Positions 35,910 through 45,789 are shown, numbered from the stretch's first letter. The stretch: DNA of 64,000 bases from CAINVV01 sp037129695 (GCA_037129695.1 JBAXUL010000008.1:1-64000), one strand, 5' to 3'. Translations and numbers: made by a program. The notes: generated from the letters alone by a model not told the origin.

Positions 35910-35951
35910 TATTTCGTCGGAAATTAACCTCAAAGTAAAGGCGGAATATGC

Positions 35952-35987
35952 AAAGGACACAATCATTTGATCATGATTGTGTCCTTT
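35952..35987. terminator. Bidirectional terminator
   Basis: A 15-bp perfect stem (AAAGGACACAATCAT / ATGATTGTGTCCTTT) with a 6-base loop, followed on the plus strand by AATTTTTTAAT. It ends the CoA-transferase-epimerase operon and may serve the convergent HAD gene. Confidence 0.9.
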
Positions 35988-36051
35988 AATTTTTTAATTA
36001 TTGGCCCCCAAGACTGCGCAGGCCCCATTTTCTTATTTGGCCAATTCGTAT

Positions 36052-36894
36052 CTAACCTTTCTCTTTTGTCAGATGCTGTCTTACTGCATGGGAAAATCCA
36101 TTTTCGTGATAGGGGAGTGATATCAAAAATTTTTCTTTAAGTTCATCCGGTGCGTTGTGCACCACATACGAAAGCTGGGTGAAATTAAGCATTTCCAGAT
36201 CGTTGAAGTCATTCCCGATGCCAAGTGTGTCTGACCTTTGAATCCTCTTTAAACGGCAGATTTCCTCTATTCCGTGGGCTTTTGAAATACCTTTCGGATA
36301 GATTTCCATCCAGGTCCAGTCTTCATCTAAGGGTGAAGTGGTTTTGATGATACTGATTTCATTAAAACGGCCAAGCAACTCCTTTTTAACCTGATCAAAC
36401 CTGCTGCTTTTCTTTGGAAAAAACAGCAGCAGCTGAGAAGCGCTATATTTTTTTCCGGGAATAACCTCTTCTGCTTTTCCCATTTCTGAATGCACCTGTA
36501 TATAGCGTTCAATTTCAGGACATTCGTGATTTTTCGACCAGAAAAAATTATGGTTATCCGGAAAACAATCAGCAACTTTAAAATTGTACTCTTTTTCTAT
36601 AAGATACTGAATTAGTTGCTCTGATATTTGCTCCTGAAAATTGATCGCCCGGATGATTTCCTGTGAGCGCCAGTCAATGATGCAGGCACCTGATGAACAG
36701 ATTACGTAATCAAAAGGGTGAGATGGAAAAATGGCTCTCCGCAACTTGAAGGGATTCCTTCCCGTAGCGGCAACCCTGCAAATACCAAGTTCGCCAAGCA
36801 GGTTGAGCGTATCCATATCTACCTGACTGATCGAATGGTCGGTCTGCAGCAAGGTGCCATCCAGGTCGGTCACCACCATTTTTAATTTGTTCAT
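36052..36894 (-). CDS. Cof-type HAD phosphatase
   Basis: The 280-residue protein has the HAD motif I V-T-D-L-D-G-T-L (nucleophile Asp10, acid Asp12), a large C2-type cap of about 100 residues, and motif IV G-N-D-F-N-D-L-E-M. This is the Cof/YbjI-type architecture. Members dephosphorylate sugar phosphates, FMN or similar small metabolites; substrate is not readable. It is cytosolic and monocistronic. Confidence 0.9.
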   Translation of the reverse strand: MNKLKMVVTDLDGTLLQTDHSISQVDMDTLNLLGELGICRVAATGRNPFKLRRAIFPSHPFDYVICSSGACIIDWRSQEIIRAINFQEQISEQLIQYLIEKEYNFKVADCFPDNHNFFWSKNHECPEIERYIQVHSEMGKAEEVIPGKKYSASQLLLFFPKKSSRFDQVKKELLGRFNEISIIKTTSPLDEDWTWMEIYPKGISKAHGIEEICRLKRIQRSDTLGIGNDFNDLEMLNFTQLSYVVHNAPDELKEKFLISLPYHENGFSHAVRQHLTKEKG

Positions 36895-37195
36895 GTAATA
36901 GTAATTTGTTTTTTAGTTGCCTTATGGAATCCCCAAAGTAATCCTTTTCGGTTGGTGAGAAAATATTCACGTGGATAATTCAGATCTATAGATTAACGGG
37001 TGCAAAGTTCGCCAAAGTTTTGGAGTGGAGAAACACAAGCAGGAAAATTTTTGAATTTCCGGCAAGTATTAAGACAATTAGCAGATTTGAACACCCCATT
37101 GATTTAAAATCTGATTTTTCCGTACCGGAAATAGAGACCAGCGCGCTAAATCGAAAATTCTTCTTAATTTTGCCTGTCAATAAATTGATCATAAT
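36895..37195. other. 301-base divergent intergenic region
   Basis: Lies between the HAD phosphatase and the DUF5606 gene. It holds a -7 box for the latter at 37165-37172. A single 8-of-9 DnaA-box match (CGTGGATAA at 36970) occurs but is isolated. Confidence 0.45.
37165..37172 (+). promoter_or_regulatory. -7 promoter box (TAATTTTG) for the DUF5606 gene
   Basis: A full TAnnTTTG match 23 bases before the ATG at 37196. The -33 region shows no TTG at standard spacing. Confidence 0.5.
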
Positions 37196-37624
37196 ATGTT
37201 AAAAGGTATCTTGGCTATATCCGGGCAACCGGGATTATTTAAAGTATTGTCTGAAGGGAAAAACGGGGTGATTGTCGAATCTCTGCTCACTGGTAAGAAG
37301 CAAACTGCATTCGCGAGCGCCAAAATGAGTACGCTTGAGGACATTGCCATTTACACTACCCATGAGGATTTCCCCTTGAAGCAGGTGTTCAGGAAAATCT
37401 CGGATCAGGAAAATGGTGGTGCAGCCATTCAATCCAATTCCAAACCTGAAGAACTGAAAAAATATTTCGAAAAAGTACTGCCCGATTTTGACAAGGAACG
37501 GGTGTATGTTTCTGATATCAAGAAAGTATTAACCTGGTATAACCTATTGCAGGAAAAGGGTTTACTGAATTTTGATGAGGCAACTCCTGAAGAAGAAATA
37601 AATACTCCCGTCGAAGGCGAATAG
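37196..37624 (+). CDS. DUF5606 family protein
   Basis: The 142-residue protein opens M-L-K-G-I-L-A-I-S-G-Q-P-G-L-F-K-V, the hallmark start of DUF5606, a family known from Bacteroidota with no assigned role. The N-terminal half looks like a small beta-rich domain (with G-K-K-Q-T-A-F-A) and the C-terminal part is helical with an acidic tail. No signal peptide is present. It stands alone between the HAD phosphatase and odhB and ends at a very strong hairpin. Confidence 0.85.
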   Translation: MLKGILAISGQPGLFKVLSEGKNGVIVESLLTGKKQTAFASAKMSTLEDIAIYTTHEDFPLKQVFRKISDQENGGAAIQSNSKPEELKKYFEKVLPDFDKERVYVSDIKKVLTWYNLLQEKGLLNFDEATPEEEINTPVEGE

Positions 37625-37637
37625 ATGATTGAAAATT

Positions 37638-37683
37638 AAAAAAGAAGAACGCCGCAATCAACATTGCGGCGTTCTTCTTTTTT
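37638..37683. terminator. Very strong bidirectional terminator
   Basis: A 21-bp perfect stem (AAAAAAGAAGAACGCCGCAAT / ATTGCGGCGTTCTTCTTTTTT) with a CAAC loop sits between the DUF5606 gene and odhB. Its A- and T-runs suit termination both ways. Compare 28331-28374 and 13208-13250. Confidence 0.92.
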
Positions 37684-37708
37684 AATCCAAATCAGTTATT
37701 ATCCCCGG

Positions 37709-38968
37709 TTATAGACCCAGAAGTATTTCTTCAGCATCCTTGCCACTGAATAGAAGTTTGGTTGGATTTTCAATCATCTCCTTCACTTTGACCAGGAATC
37801 CAACTGAATCTTTGCCGTCGATAATCCGGTGATCATAGGATAATGCGATATACATCATCGGCCTGATCTCCACTTTTCCGTCGATGGCGACCGGGCGGTC
37901 CTTGATGGCATGCAAGCCGAGAATGGCGCTTTGCGGCGGATTAATGATCGGAGTAGACATCATGGATCCAAAAACACCACCGTTGGTGATGGTAAAGGTT
38001 CCACCTGTCATTTCCTGAACCGTTAACCGTTTGTCGCGGGCTTTTTCTGCCAGATCCTTGATCGAACCTTCGATTTGGGCCACACTCAGGGTCTCCACAT
38101 TTCTGATGATTGGTACCATCAATCCTTTCGGGCTTGAAACGGCAATTCCAATGTCGTGGTATTTTGGTGTGATTATCTCTTCTCCGTCTATCATGGAGTT
38201 AACCGAATTGTGCTGAAGGAGGGCCAGACTGACGGCCTTCGCAAAGAAAGCATTGAATCCAAGTTTAAAACCATGCTTTTCTGTGAATACTTTTTGGTAC
38301 TTGTTCCGCAACTCCATGACTTTGCTCATATCCACTTCGTTGAAGGTGGTAAGCATGGCTGTTTCATTCTTAACTGCCACCAATCGCTGACTTAGTTTAC
38401 GCCTGAGAGGGGTCATGGAAACACGTTCCTCTGTTCTGTTTGCTTCAACAACTTGATTTACAGGATTTGTATATGCACCTGCAATTTGTTCCATGTCCTT
38501 CCGGGTCAGTCTGTGTATCCCGGCCAGTACGTCTTCAATAGACATGCTTGCTTGTTCCATGACTGCTTTGGCTGTTGGAGTCATTTTTAGCACTGTCTCT
38601 GACTCTTTTTGAGTGACAGCTGCCTTCATGGTGATTTCCGCCTTGCTATCTTTTTCAATATCAGACTTCTTAGCTGTTTCCTTGGTGGAAGACTCTGTTG
38701 TTGCAGCCTTTTCCGGTATTGGCGAAGGGCTCTTTTCTGTATCAATGGTACAGGCTACGCTGCCGACAGGAACCCGATCACCTTCCTTTGCCAGAATATT
38801 CACCTGACCTGAAGCCACAGCAATAAGCGACAATGTGGCCTTGTCTGACTCGACTTCAGCGAGTTCCTGATCTTTCCTGACAATTGCGCCATTTTCGACC
38901 AGCCATTTGCCAATTTCCACTTCAGTAATAGACTCTCCCGGGGTGGGAACCTTAATTTCAACGATCAT
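37709..38968 (-). CDS. odhB: 2-oxoglutarate dehydrogenase E2 (dihydrolipoyl succinyltransferase)
   Basis: The 419-residue protein has one N-terminal lipoyl domain with Lys43 in E-S-D-K-A-T, a linker, a peripheral subunit-binding domain (about 125-165) and the catalytic acyltransferase domain with D-H-R-I-I-D-G. It transfers the succinyl group from lipoate to CoA, making succinyl-CoA. It follows odhA by 123 bases on the same strand. The E3 partner is not adjacent, and the Lpd-like protein at 32401 cannot serve because it lacks both cysteines. Confidence 0.96.
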   Translation of the reverse strand: MIVEIKVPTPGESITEVEIGKWLVENGAIVRKDQELAEVESDKATLSLIAVASGQVNILAKEGDRVPVGSVACTIDTEKSPSPIPEKAATTESSTKETAKKSDIEKDSKAEITMKAAVTQKESETVLKMTPTAKAVMEQASMSIEDVLAGIHRLTRKDMEQIAGAYTNPVNQVVEANRTEERVSMTPLRRKLSQRLVAVKNETAMLTTFNEVDMSKVMELRNKYQKVFTEKHGFKLGFNAFFAKAVSLALLQHNSVNSMIDGEEIITPKYHDIGIAVSSPKGLMVPIIRNVETLSVAQIEGSIKDLAEKARDKRLTVQEMTGGTFTITNGGVFGSMMSTPIINPPQSAILGLHAIKDRPVAIDGKVEIRPMMYIALSYDHRIIDGKDSVGFLVKVKEMIENPTKLLFSGKDAEEILLGL

Positions 38969-39091
38969 ATTTTTATTCTTTAAATATTTTCCAATTACCC
39001 TGGATGAAATCCTTTGGCTCTTTTTTTTGATTTAAAACAACAGAAACAGCCAAGCAGTCAAAGGTAATCACAAAGGATATACAAGGTTATT

Positions 39092-41806
39092 CTAAAAAAA
39101 TACAGAATCCATAATCCGTTCCAGTCTTCTCTTGTGTTTTTCAACCAATCCGGCGGCCGGACTGGCGCTTTCCGGACGACTGACCAACTCAAGTCCCAGT
39201 TCCGGAAACTTTCTGAAGAGATACGGCCATACTCCCATATTTGCAGGCTCATCCTGAACCCATAAAAACCTTTTGGATTGAGAGTTATTATATATTATAT
39301 CACGTACTTCTTCAGCAGGGAATGGCGATATTTGTTCCACCCTGTGAATGGCTACGTTCATTTTTCCCAGTTTTTCCCTGCGTTCGATCAGTTCGAAATA
39401 GATTTTCCCTGAAGTGAAGACTACTACCTCAGCTTTACCCTGACCGACTTCTTTGTCAGAGATCAGTTTTTCGAACCCTCCTTTGGTGAGTTGATCGAGC
39501 GAAGAAACTACTTTTGGATGACGAAGTAAGCTCTTCGGAGTAAACACAATCATTGGAATACGCACATCTCCAATAACTTGTCGTCGGAGAAGGTGAAAAA
39601 GATTGGCAGGGGTTGTCGGGACAACCACATGCAGGTTATAATTGCTGCAAAGCGATAAATACCTTTCTATTCTTGCACTGGAATGCTCGGGTCCCTGACC
39701 TTCATACCCGTGAGGGAGCAGAAGAACGAGTCCATTCATGATGCCCCATTTTTCTCCTGCAGAACATATATACTGGTCGTAGATGACCTGCGCCACATTG
39801 GCGAAGTCACCGAACTGACCTTCCCAAATGGTTAATCCTTTTGGATAAGCCATTGAATAGCCATATTCGAAGCCCATCACGCCGTATTCATTCAGTGGTG
39901 AATTGAGCACAGTGAATTCGGCTTGTTCCTCGGATATATTTTGAAGCGGAAAATACCTATCACCGGTATCCTCCAAAACTAAAGCAGAATGCCTGTGGGA
40001 AAATGTTCCGCGTTGCGCATCCTGGCCACTTAATCGAACCGGAATCCCTTCGTTGAGAAGTGAAGCATAAGCAAGTAATTCTCCAAGTGCCCAGTCTACC
40101 TTGTTGGAGGCAATCATCTGATTTCGCTCGTCCATGAGCTTGACAATTTTGCTGAAGAATTTCTTGTCGGCGGGAAGATGGTTGATTTTTTTAGCCAGAT
40201 TCAACAACTTCGTTTCAGAAATGGCAGTTGGAACCTGATATATCTCGCTCGGTTCCGGAAATCGGTACTGCTTGTACTCATCCACCAGGAAATTTTTGAT
40301 GTTGAGTTTATCAATTTTTTTGCTCGCCTCAAAGTTATCTTCAAGCTGGGAATCAAATCTTGCAATTTCTTTATCTACTTCGGATTGGGTCATTACACCC
40401 GATTCGATCAATTTTTTGGCAAAAATATCTCGTGGATTGGGGTGTCCGGCAATCGTCTTATACAAAAGAGGCTGAGTGAAACGTGGTTCATCACCTTCAT
40501 TGTGACCATATTTGCGGTAGGATAGAATGTCAATGAATACGTCCGACTGGAAATGCTGTCTGAACTCAAGTGCAAGCTTTACAGTGAAAATCAGAGCTTC
40601 CACATCATCTCCATTGACATGAAATACCGGAGAGCGTGTTACTTTGGCAACATCGGTACAATAGGTGCTTGAACGCGCCTCCAGATAATCGGTGGTGAAT
40701 CCAACCTGATTGTTGACGACGAGATGTAATGTGCCGCCTGTTTTGTATCCTGGAAGCTGAGCCATTTGAACCACTTCGTAAACAATACCCTGGCCCGCAA
40801 TGGCCGCATCCCCGTGGATGATAATCGGCGCAATCTTTCCAAAATCTCCGTTGTAATGCTGATCAATTCTGGCGCGGACCATGCCTTCCGCCAGCGCACC
40901 TACAGTTTCAAGGTGCGAAGGGTTGGGGATCAGGCTTAATTTTACCTTTTCGCCGTTGTCGGTGGTTACAATATTCTCGAAGCCCAAATGGTATTTTACG
41001 TCTCCGAGAGATATACCTTCCTCATATTCAGTTGCATAAAATTCTTTGAATATATTTTTATAAGGTTTTTCCAGAATATTGGCCAAAACGTTCAATCTTC
41101 CACGGTGTGCCATTCCTACCACGAATTCCTCCATGCCTAATTTAGCACCATGAACGATGATGGCATCAAGTGCAGGAATAAGTGCCTCCGTACCTTCCAG
41201 CGAAAACCGCTTGGCCCCGACAAATTTTCTGTGGATAAAACTCTCAAAACTTACGGCAATATTGAGGTGATAAAAAATATGCTTTTGCTGTTCAGGTGTA
41301 AAAACTTCGCTGTTTTTGGAACTTTCCATCCTTTGTTTCAGCCAATCCATCAGTTCGGGTTGCCGCATGTAGAGAAATTCGGCACCGATTGATTCACAAT
41401 AAGTAGCTTCCAGATGCGAAATAATATCCTTTAAAGTGGCATTGCCAATACCAATTTCCTTTCCAGCATGGAAAACTGTGCCCAAATCGGATTCTTCCAA
41501 ACCGAAATTTTTATAATCGAGGGTAGGCGAGTAGGTTCTTCGTTTTCTGACAGGATTGGTTCTCGTGAAAAGGTGTCCTCGTTGCCGATATCCATTGATC
41601 AGATTAAGTATCCGAAATTCCTTCTGTATTCTGTTTTCATCTGCGGCAGATACTGCCTGATCAACATAAGATTTTCTGGCCAACTCAAATCCTTCAAAAA
41701 AATTACGCCAACTCTGCTCCAAACTACCCGGATTCTCCAGATAATTCTTGTACATCTCTTCAACGGCGCTGATTTCCTGATTGCCAACTAGGGAAAATTT
41801 ATCCAT
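39092..41806 (-). CDS. odhA: 2-oxoglutarate dehydrogenase E1 component
   Basis: The 904-residue length fits SucA/OdhA. The thiamine diphosphate motif G-D-A-A-I-A-G-Q-G is near residue 333, and the C-terminal transketolase-like part shows E-Y-G-V-M-G-F-E-Y-G-Y-S. It decarboxylates 2-oxoglutarate and passes the succinyl group to the lipoyl domain of OdhB, encoded just downstream. The N-terminal part contains the helix that binds the E2 core (S-A-V-E-E-M-Y-K-N-Y-L). The two genes form one operon feeding the oxidative TCA branch. Confidence 0.97.
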   Translation of the reverse strand: MDKFSLVGNQEISAVEEMYKNYLENPGSLEQSWRNFFEGFELARKSYVDQAVSAADENRIQKEFRILNLINGYRQRGHLFTRTNPVRKRRTYSPTLDYKNFGLEESDLGTVFHAGKEIGIGNATLKDIISHLEATYCESIGAEFLYMRQPELMDWLKQRMESSKNSEVFTPEQQKHIFYHLNIAVSFESFIHRKFVGAKRFSLEGTEALIPALDAIIVHGAKLGMEEFVVGMAHRGRLNVLANILEKPYKNIFKEFYATEYEEGISLGDVKYHLGFENIVTTDNGEKVKLSLIPNPSHLETVGALAEGMVRARIDQHYNGDFGKIAPIIIHGDAAIAGQGIVYEVVQMAQLPGYKTGGTLHLVVNNQVGFTTDYLEARSSTYCTDVAKVTRSPVFHVNGDDVEALIFTVKLALEFRQHFQSDVFIDILSYRKYGHNEGDEPRFTQPLLYKTIAGHPNPRDIFAKKLIESGVMTQSEVDKEIARFDSQLEDNFEASKKIDKLNIKNFLVDEYKQYRFPEPSEIYQVPTAISETKLLNLAKKINHLPADKKFFSKIVKLMDERNQMIASNKVDWALGELLAYASLLNEGIPVRLSGQDAQRGTFSHRHSALVLEDTGDRYFPLQNISEEQAEFTVLNSPLNEYGVMGFEYGYSMAYPKGLTIWEGQFGDFANVAQVIYDQYICSAGEKWGIMNGLVLLLPHGYEGQGPEHSSARIERYLSLCSNYNLHVVVPTTPANLFHLLRRQVIGDVRIPMIVFTPKSLLRHPKVVSSLDQLTKGGFEKLISDKEVGQGKAEVVVFTSGKIYFELIERREKLGKMNVAIHRVEQISPFPAEEVRDIIYNNSQSKRFLWVQDEPANMGVWPYLFRKFPELGLELVSRPESASPAAGLVEKHKRRLERIMDSVFF

Positions 41807-42094
41807 ACAATTTTATTATTGATCCATATTACGTTTGTAAAGGAAATATGTTTAGTACCAAATGTAATAATTAGCCACGATTTGCCAAACTTTGGAAGAA
41901 ATGAAATGAGCATTTTTGAAAAACACCAACCGAAATGATAATATCAACATGCGAATTCCGTATGAAATATTATTATTGTCATCCGAAGTTACCCGGATCG
42001 AAAAAATCTGAACAGAGAAAACGTTTCTCAGAAATAATGAGCAATTTTAAACAAATTATTACTTCCCCGGACAAAGTAACAGTTGTTATAACCT

Positions 42095-44992
42095 ATGGAC
42101 TATTCTCAGGATTGTTTTTTAAAACAGATAGCAAATTCACTGTATCAACTTCATGGACAGAATATTACAAATATTACTGTGGTCTTTCCAAACCGCCGTG
42201 CAGGACTTTTTTTTACTGAATACCTGAATCGGATTATTTCTGGCCCCATTTTTTCTCCGGAGATCATCACCATTCAGGAGCTTTTTTCAAATATCTCTCC
42301 CTTACAGCGGGAAGATGAATTGCAACTTATTTTTCGCTTGTTCAAAATTTACTCCGAATTGAGTGGTTCCAAAGAAACATTCGATGAATTCTATTTGTGG
42401 GGTGAAATGTTGCTTCATGATTTTGATCAGGTAGATAAGTATCTGGTTGACTCCGAGTTATTGTTCACGAACATCACTGATTTGAAGGAAATTGACGAAC
42501 ATTTCAATGATTGGAATGATGACAGAAAAGAGGAGATCAAGCATTTTTGGAAAAGTCTGACTACCGGAGATCAAAAAAGCGACCAGAAAGAATTTGCACG
42601 TCTTTGGCAAGTGCTTTATCCGATTTATCAAAAGCTAAGAGTCGAACTCTTTGCCGGAAAAATAGCCTATGAAGGGATGCTTTTCCGTGATGCGGTTGAA
42701 AACCCGGATTATTTGCAATCAACATGGTTATCTTCCAGAAATTTCGTTGTAGCTGGATTTAATGCGCTGAACAATTGCGAAAAAAGACTCTTCCAATCGA
42801 TGCAGGAAAGGGGTAATATTGCCTTTTACTGGGATTATGATGAATATTATTTGAATGACCTTAACCAGGAAGCCGGCCTGTTTATGCGTGAAAATCTGAA
42901 ATTATTTCCACCGGCTGATCGTCCTTTTCTGACCAACAGACTTCAATTTCCAAGAAAACTTCAAATATTCCATACCCCTTCCCAAATGGGACAGGCACAA
43001 ATTGCTGCAAGGGAAATTTCATTGCTGGATGGAAAGTCGTCTGATTTTGATGACACTGCCATTGTTCTCTGCGATGAGGAGTTGCTCCTGCCTGTTCTGT
43101 CGGCCCTTCCCGACGATATTCTAAAAGTGAATGTTACGATGGGACTTCCGCTTAAACAGACACCGCTTTATAGCCTGATGGTCCATTTGGTCTCTCTTCA
43201 AAAAAAGAACCAGAGAGAAGGGAACCGCCTGTTTTTTCATTACAAAAGTGTGGTAGATATTTTAAATAATCAGTTGATTCAAGCAGTATATCCTACTGAA
43301 TGTAAGTCGATTGTTGATATTATTGTTCGTAATAATATGCTTTTTGTTTCCGAAGTTGAATTGTGTGACAACGAACTCTTCAGCAAGATTTTTGTCTGTC
43401 GTGATACGGTCTCGGAGTTGCCTGACTATTTTCTCGCTATTCTGCACAACCTTTTCATGTTCTGGCAACAAAAAGATGAAGAAAATCATGCGGTTTATTA
43501 CCAGGAATATCTCTATCAGATCTATCTTTCAGTCAATAAACTGAATGCAACATTATTTTCTGAAGGTGCAGCCATCATGGGATCAAAGGATTTCCTGTCC
43601 AAGGAAACATTTTATCATCTTTTGCTTCAATATCTCAATGCCTTGAACGTTTCGTTTGAGGGTGAGCCGCTGGGCGGACTTCAGGTTATGGGAATTTTGG
43701 AAACGCGGACACTTGATTTTAAAAATGTAGTCTTACTATCTGTTAATGAAGGAATTATGCCGAAAGCGAATGTGTCCGGGTCGTTCATTCCTTACCATCT
43801 TCGCAGGGGAGTTGGTCTCCCAACCCTTGAAGAGCAGAACGCGATGTATGCCTACTATTTTTATAGGCTGTTGCAGCGGGCCGAAAATGTAACCTTTGTC
43901 TATAATTCCGGAAGTAATGGTCTCAAGACCGGAGAGAAAAGCCGTTTCCTTTACCAGTTACTGCTTGAATCTCCTTTTCATATAACGGAAACCGGGATGG
44001 AAAGTACCATTGACCCTGTTCCATACCATCCGGTTACGGTCGAAAAAAAGGGCAAGGTTTTAGAGATACTGAACGGATTTTTGGAGAGTGGCAAAAGAAT
44101 GTCACCAACGGCTCTTGATCAGTATTTGCAATGCCCTTTAAGCTATTACTTCAAGTATATCGCTCGTATCCAGGAGGAGGAAGAGGTTTCTGAAGAGGTG
44201 GATGCCAGAATGTTCGGAACGCTGTTTCATGCGGTAATGGAGAGTTTGTACCTGCCATTTTTAAACAAATCGATCGATGAAAAAATGTTGAATACATTGA
44301 TCGAAAACGAAGAGTTGATAGGTGACGAACTCAAAAAGGCATTTAATACCTGTTTTTTCAAATCCAGGGGAGTTGAAGATCAACTTTCCCTGGCAGGCAG
44401 GAATATCCTGGTGTTTGAGGTTATCCGGAAAATGGTTCTGCAAACGATTAGGGTCGATCTTCGAAGAGTACCCTTTGTTTTGAAGGGACTGGAGCAAAAT
44501 GTACATGCGACTTTACGTATTTTCAACGGAACAAAAGTCGTTCGCATCGGCGGCGTGATTGACAGAATTGATGATGTATCAGGCTCTACCGAGATAATTG
44601 ATTACAAAACAGGTGCAACCGAGCATGTTTTCGGTACAATGGAGGATTTGTTCGACAAGGAAGCCAAAAAAAGGAACAAGGCAGCTTTTCAAACTATGGT
44701 TTATGGATTGGTATGGGATCAGTTGAACCCAGGATCTGTTTCGATATATCCGGCGATATACTGCCTTAAAAATATTTTCAAGAAAGAGGACAGAAGGCTT
44801 CAGATCAAGGAAGGTGGTTTGAGAGAGGTCAATTATACCGAATTGAAACATCAATTTGAACCTTTGCTGATCGCATTGCTGGAAGAGATTTTCAATCCGG
44901 AAATACCATTCAGTCAGACCAGTGTGGAGGAACACTGCCAATACTGCAATTTCACTGCGATCTGTGGAAAACAATCGCTCAATCGTGACTGA
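42095..44992 (+). CDS. AddB-like PD-(D/E)XK nuclease/pseudo-helicase
   Basis: This 965-residue protein has a long N-terminal helicase-like part beginning V-V-F-P-N-R-R-A-G-L-F-F, in place of a Walker A, so it is not expected to bind ATP normally. The C-terminal part is a RecB-type nuclease: H in F-G-T-L-F-H-A, D in I-G-G-V-I-D-R, the I-I-D-Y-K-T-G core (about residues 834-840) and a downstream Gln. Four cysteines (one in L-Q-C-P near residue 680, three in C-Q-Y-C-N-F-T-A-I-C at the end) would hold a 4Fe-4S cluster, as in AddB. It would work with an AddA helicase-nuclease in double-strand-break repair; addA is not adjacent. Its stop overlaps trmD tail to tail by 14 bases. Confidence 0.88.
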   Translation: MDYSQDCFLKQIANSLYQLHGQNITNITVVFPNRRAGLFFTEYLNRIISGPIFSPEIITIQELFSNISPLQREDELQLIFRLFKIYSELSGSKETFDEFYLWGEMLLHDFDQVDKYLVDSELLFTNITDLKEIDEHFNDWNDDRKEEIKHFWKSLTTGDQKSDQKEFARLWQVLYPIYQKLRVELFAGKIAYEGMLFRDAVENPDYLQSTWLSSRNFVVAGFNALNNCEKRLFQSMQERGNIAFYWDYDEYYLNDLNQEAGLFMRENLKLFPPADRPFLTNRLQFPRKLQIFHTPSQMGQAQIAAREISLLDGKSSDFDDTAIVLCDEELLLPVLSALPDDILKVNVTMGLPLKQTPLYSLMVHLVSLQKKNQREGNRLFFHYKSVVDILNNQLIQAVYPTECKSIVDIIVRNNMLFVSEVELCDNELFSKIFVCRDTVSELPDYFLAILHNLFMFWQQKDEENHAVYYQEYLYQIYLSVNKLNATLFSEGAAIMGSKDFLSKETFYHLLLQYLNALNVSFEGEPLGGLQVMGILETRTLDFKNVVLLSVNEGIMPKANVSGSFIPYHLRRGVGLPTLEEQNAMYAYYFYRLLQRAENVTFVYNSGSNGLKTGEKSRFLYQLLLESPFHITETGMESTIDPVPYHPVTVEKKGKVLEILNGFLESGKRMSPTALDQYLQCPLSYYFKYIARIQEEEEVSEEVDARMFGTLFHAVMESLYLPFLNKSIDEKMLNTLIENEELIGDELKKAFNTCFFKSRGVEDQLSLAGRNILVFEVIRKMVLQTIRVDLRRVPFVLKGLEQNVHATLRIFNGTKVVRIGGVIDRIDDVSGSTEIIDYKTGATEHVFGTMEDLFDKEAKKRNKAAFQTMVYGLVWDQLNPGSVSIYPAIYCLKNIFKKEDRRLQIKEGGLREVNYTELKHQFEPLLIALLEEIFNPEIPFSQTSVEEHCQYCNFTAICGKQSLNRD

Positions 44993-45659
44993 GCAGATCG
45001 GGTCTGATCCGTCGCGTACGTTCTATTGCCTGGTCCATTTTCCATTCATCAATCAACTGGTCATTGCCAGAAAGTAGTATTTCAGGGACTTTCCAGCCTT
45101 TGTATTCCGCGGGCCGGGTATAAACAGGCGGTGTAAGCAATCCATCCTGAAATGAGTCGGTAAGGGCAGAAGTTTCATCGGAAAGCACTCCGGGTAAAAG
45201 TCGTACAATGGCATCCGAAATAATGGCTGCTGCCAGCTCTCCACCTGTCAGGACATAATCACCAATCGAAAATTCCCTGGTAATCAGGTAGTCTCTGACG
45301 CGTTGATCTATTCCCTTGTAATGTCCGCATAAGATCAAAAGGTTACCTTTCATAGAGAGTTGATTCGCATCCTGCTGGGTGAATTTGGCTGCATCAGGTG
45401 TGAGAAATATGATTTCGTCATAGTTCCGTTCAGCTTTCAACTCTGAAATGGCCCTGTCAATTGGTTCGACCATCATGACCATGCCTGCTCCCTTGCTAAA
45501 TGCGTAATCATCAACCCGTTTGTGTTTATCCGTAGCCCAGTCCCTTATATTGTGGATGTAAATTTCAGCCAAACCCTTCTCTTTAGCCCGTTTCAGAATG
45601 GAATGGTTAAACGGACTTTCAAGTAATTCGGGAACAACCGTCAGGATATCTATGCGCAT
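44979..45659 (-). CDS. trmD: tRNA (guanine-N1)-methyltransferase TrmD
   Basis: I choose the ATG at 45659 (226 residues, starting M-R-I-D-I-L-T-V-V-P), which gives the normal TrmD start; a longer frame begins at 45677. The SPOUT knot shows G-H-Y-K-G-I-D-Q-R and the S-I-G-D-Y-V-L-T-G-G-E-L cofactor loop. TrmD methylates G37 of tRNAs reading CUN, CCN and CGG codons and prevents frameshifting. It is not next to rpsP or rplS as in many bacteria. A TACCTTTG -7 box lies at 45675-45682. Confidence 0.97.
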   Translation of the reverse strand: MRIDILTVVPELLESPFNHSILKRAKEKGLAEIYIHNIRDWATDKHKRVDDYAFSKGAGMVMMVEPIDRAISELKAERNYDEIIFLTPDAAKFTQQDANQLSMKGNLLILCGHYKGIDQRVRDYLITREFSIGDYVLTGGELAAAIISDAIVRLLPGVLSDETSALTDSFQDGLLTPPVYTRPAEYKGWKVPEILLSGNDQLIDEWKMDQAIERTRRIRPDLLSHD

Positions 45660-45674
45660 AAATACAATTTTTGG

Positions 45675-45682
45675 CAAAGGTA
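45675..45682 (-). promoter_or_regulatory. -7 promoter box (TACCTTTG on minus strand) for trmD
   Basis: A full TAnnTTTG match about 16 bases before the trmD ATG at 45659, giving a very short leader. It supports that start over 45677, which lies inside the box. Confidence 0.5.
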
Positions 45683-45759
45683 AAAAAAGTATCTCATGCT
45701 CAGATTCCGTCGAATTAAATGCTATTTGAAAAAAATCTAAAAATATGTGATAGAAACAG

Positions 45760-45789
45760 TTGACATTAACTGGTAATTATCTATTTTCG
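45760..45789 (+). promoter_or_regulatory. Promoter of the DUF349 gene
   Basis: TTG at 45760-45762 (within TTGACA) and TATTTTCG at 45782-45789 are separated by 19 bases. The -7 box has C for T at position 7. The ATG at 45836 follows by about 46 bases. Confidence 0.6.

Noticed and set aside
36970..36978. DnaA-box-like CGTGGATAA
   Set aside because: A single match with one mismatch and no companions; expected by chance in 64 kb.
41935..42219. 94-codon frame before the AddB-like gene
   Set aside because: It runs into the AddB-like gene in another frame, has no recognisable domain, and its composition is poor.
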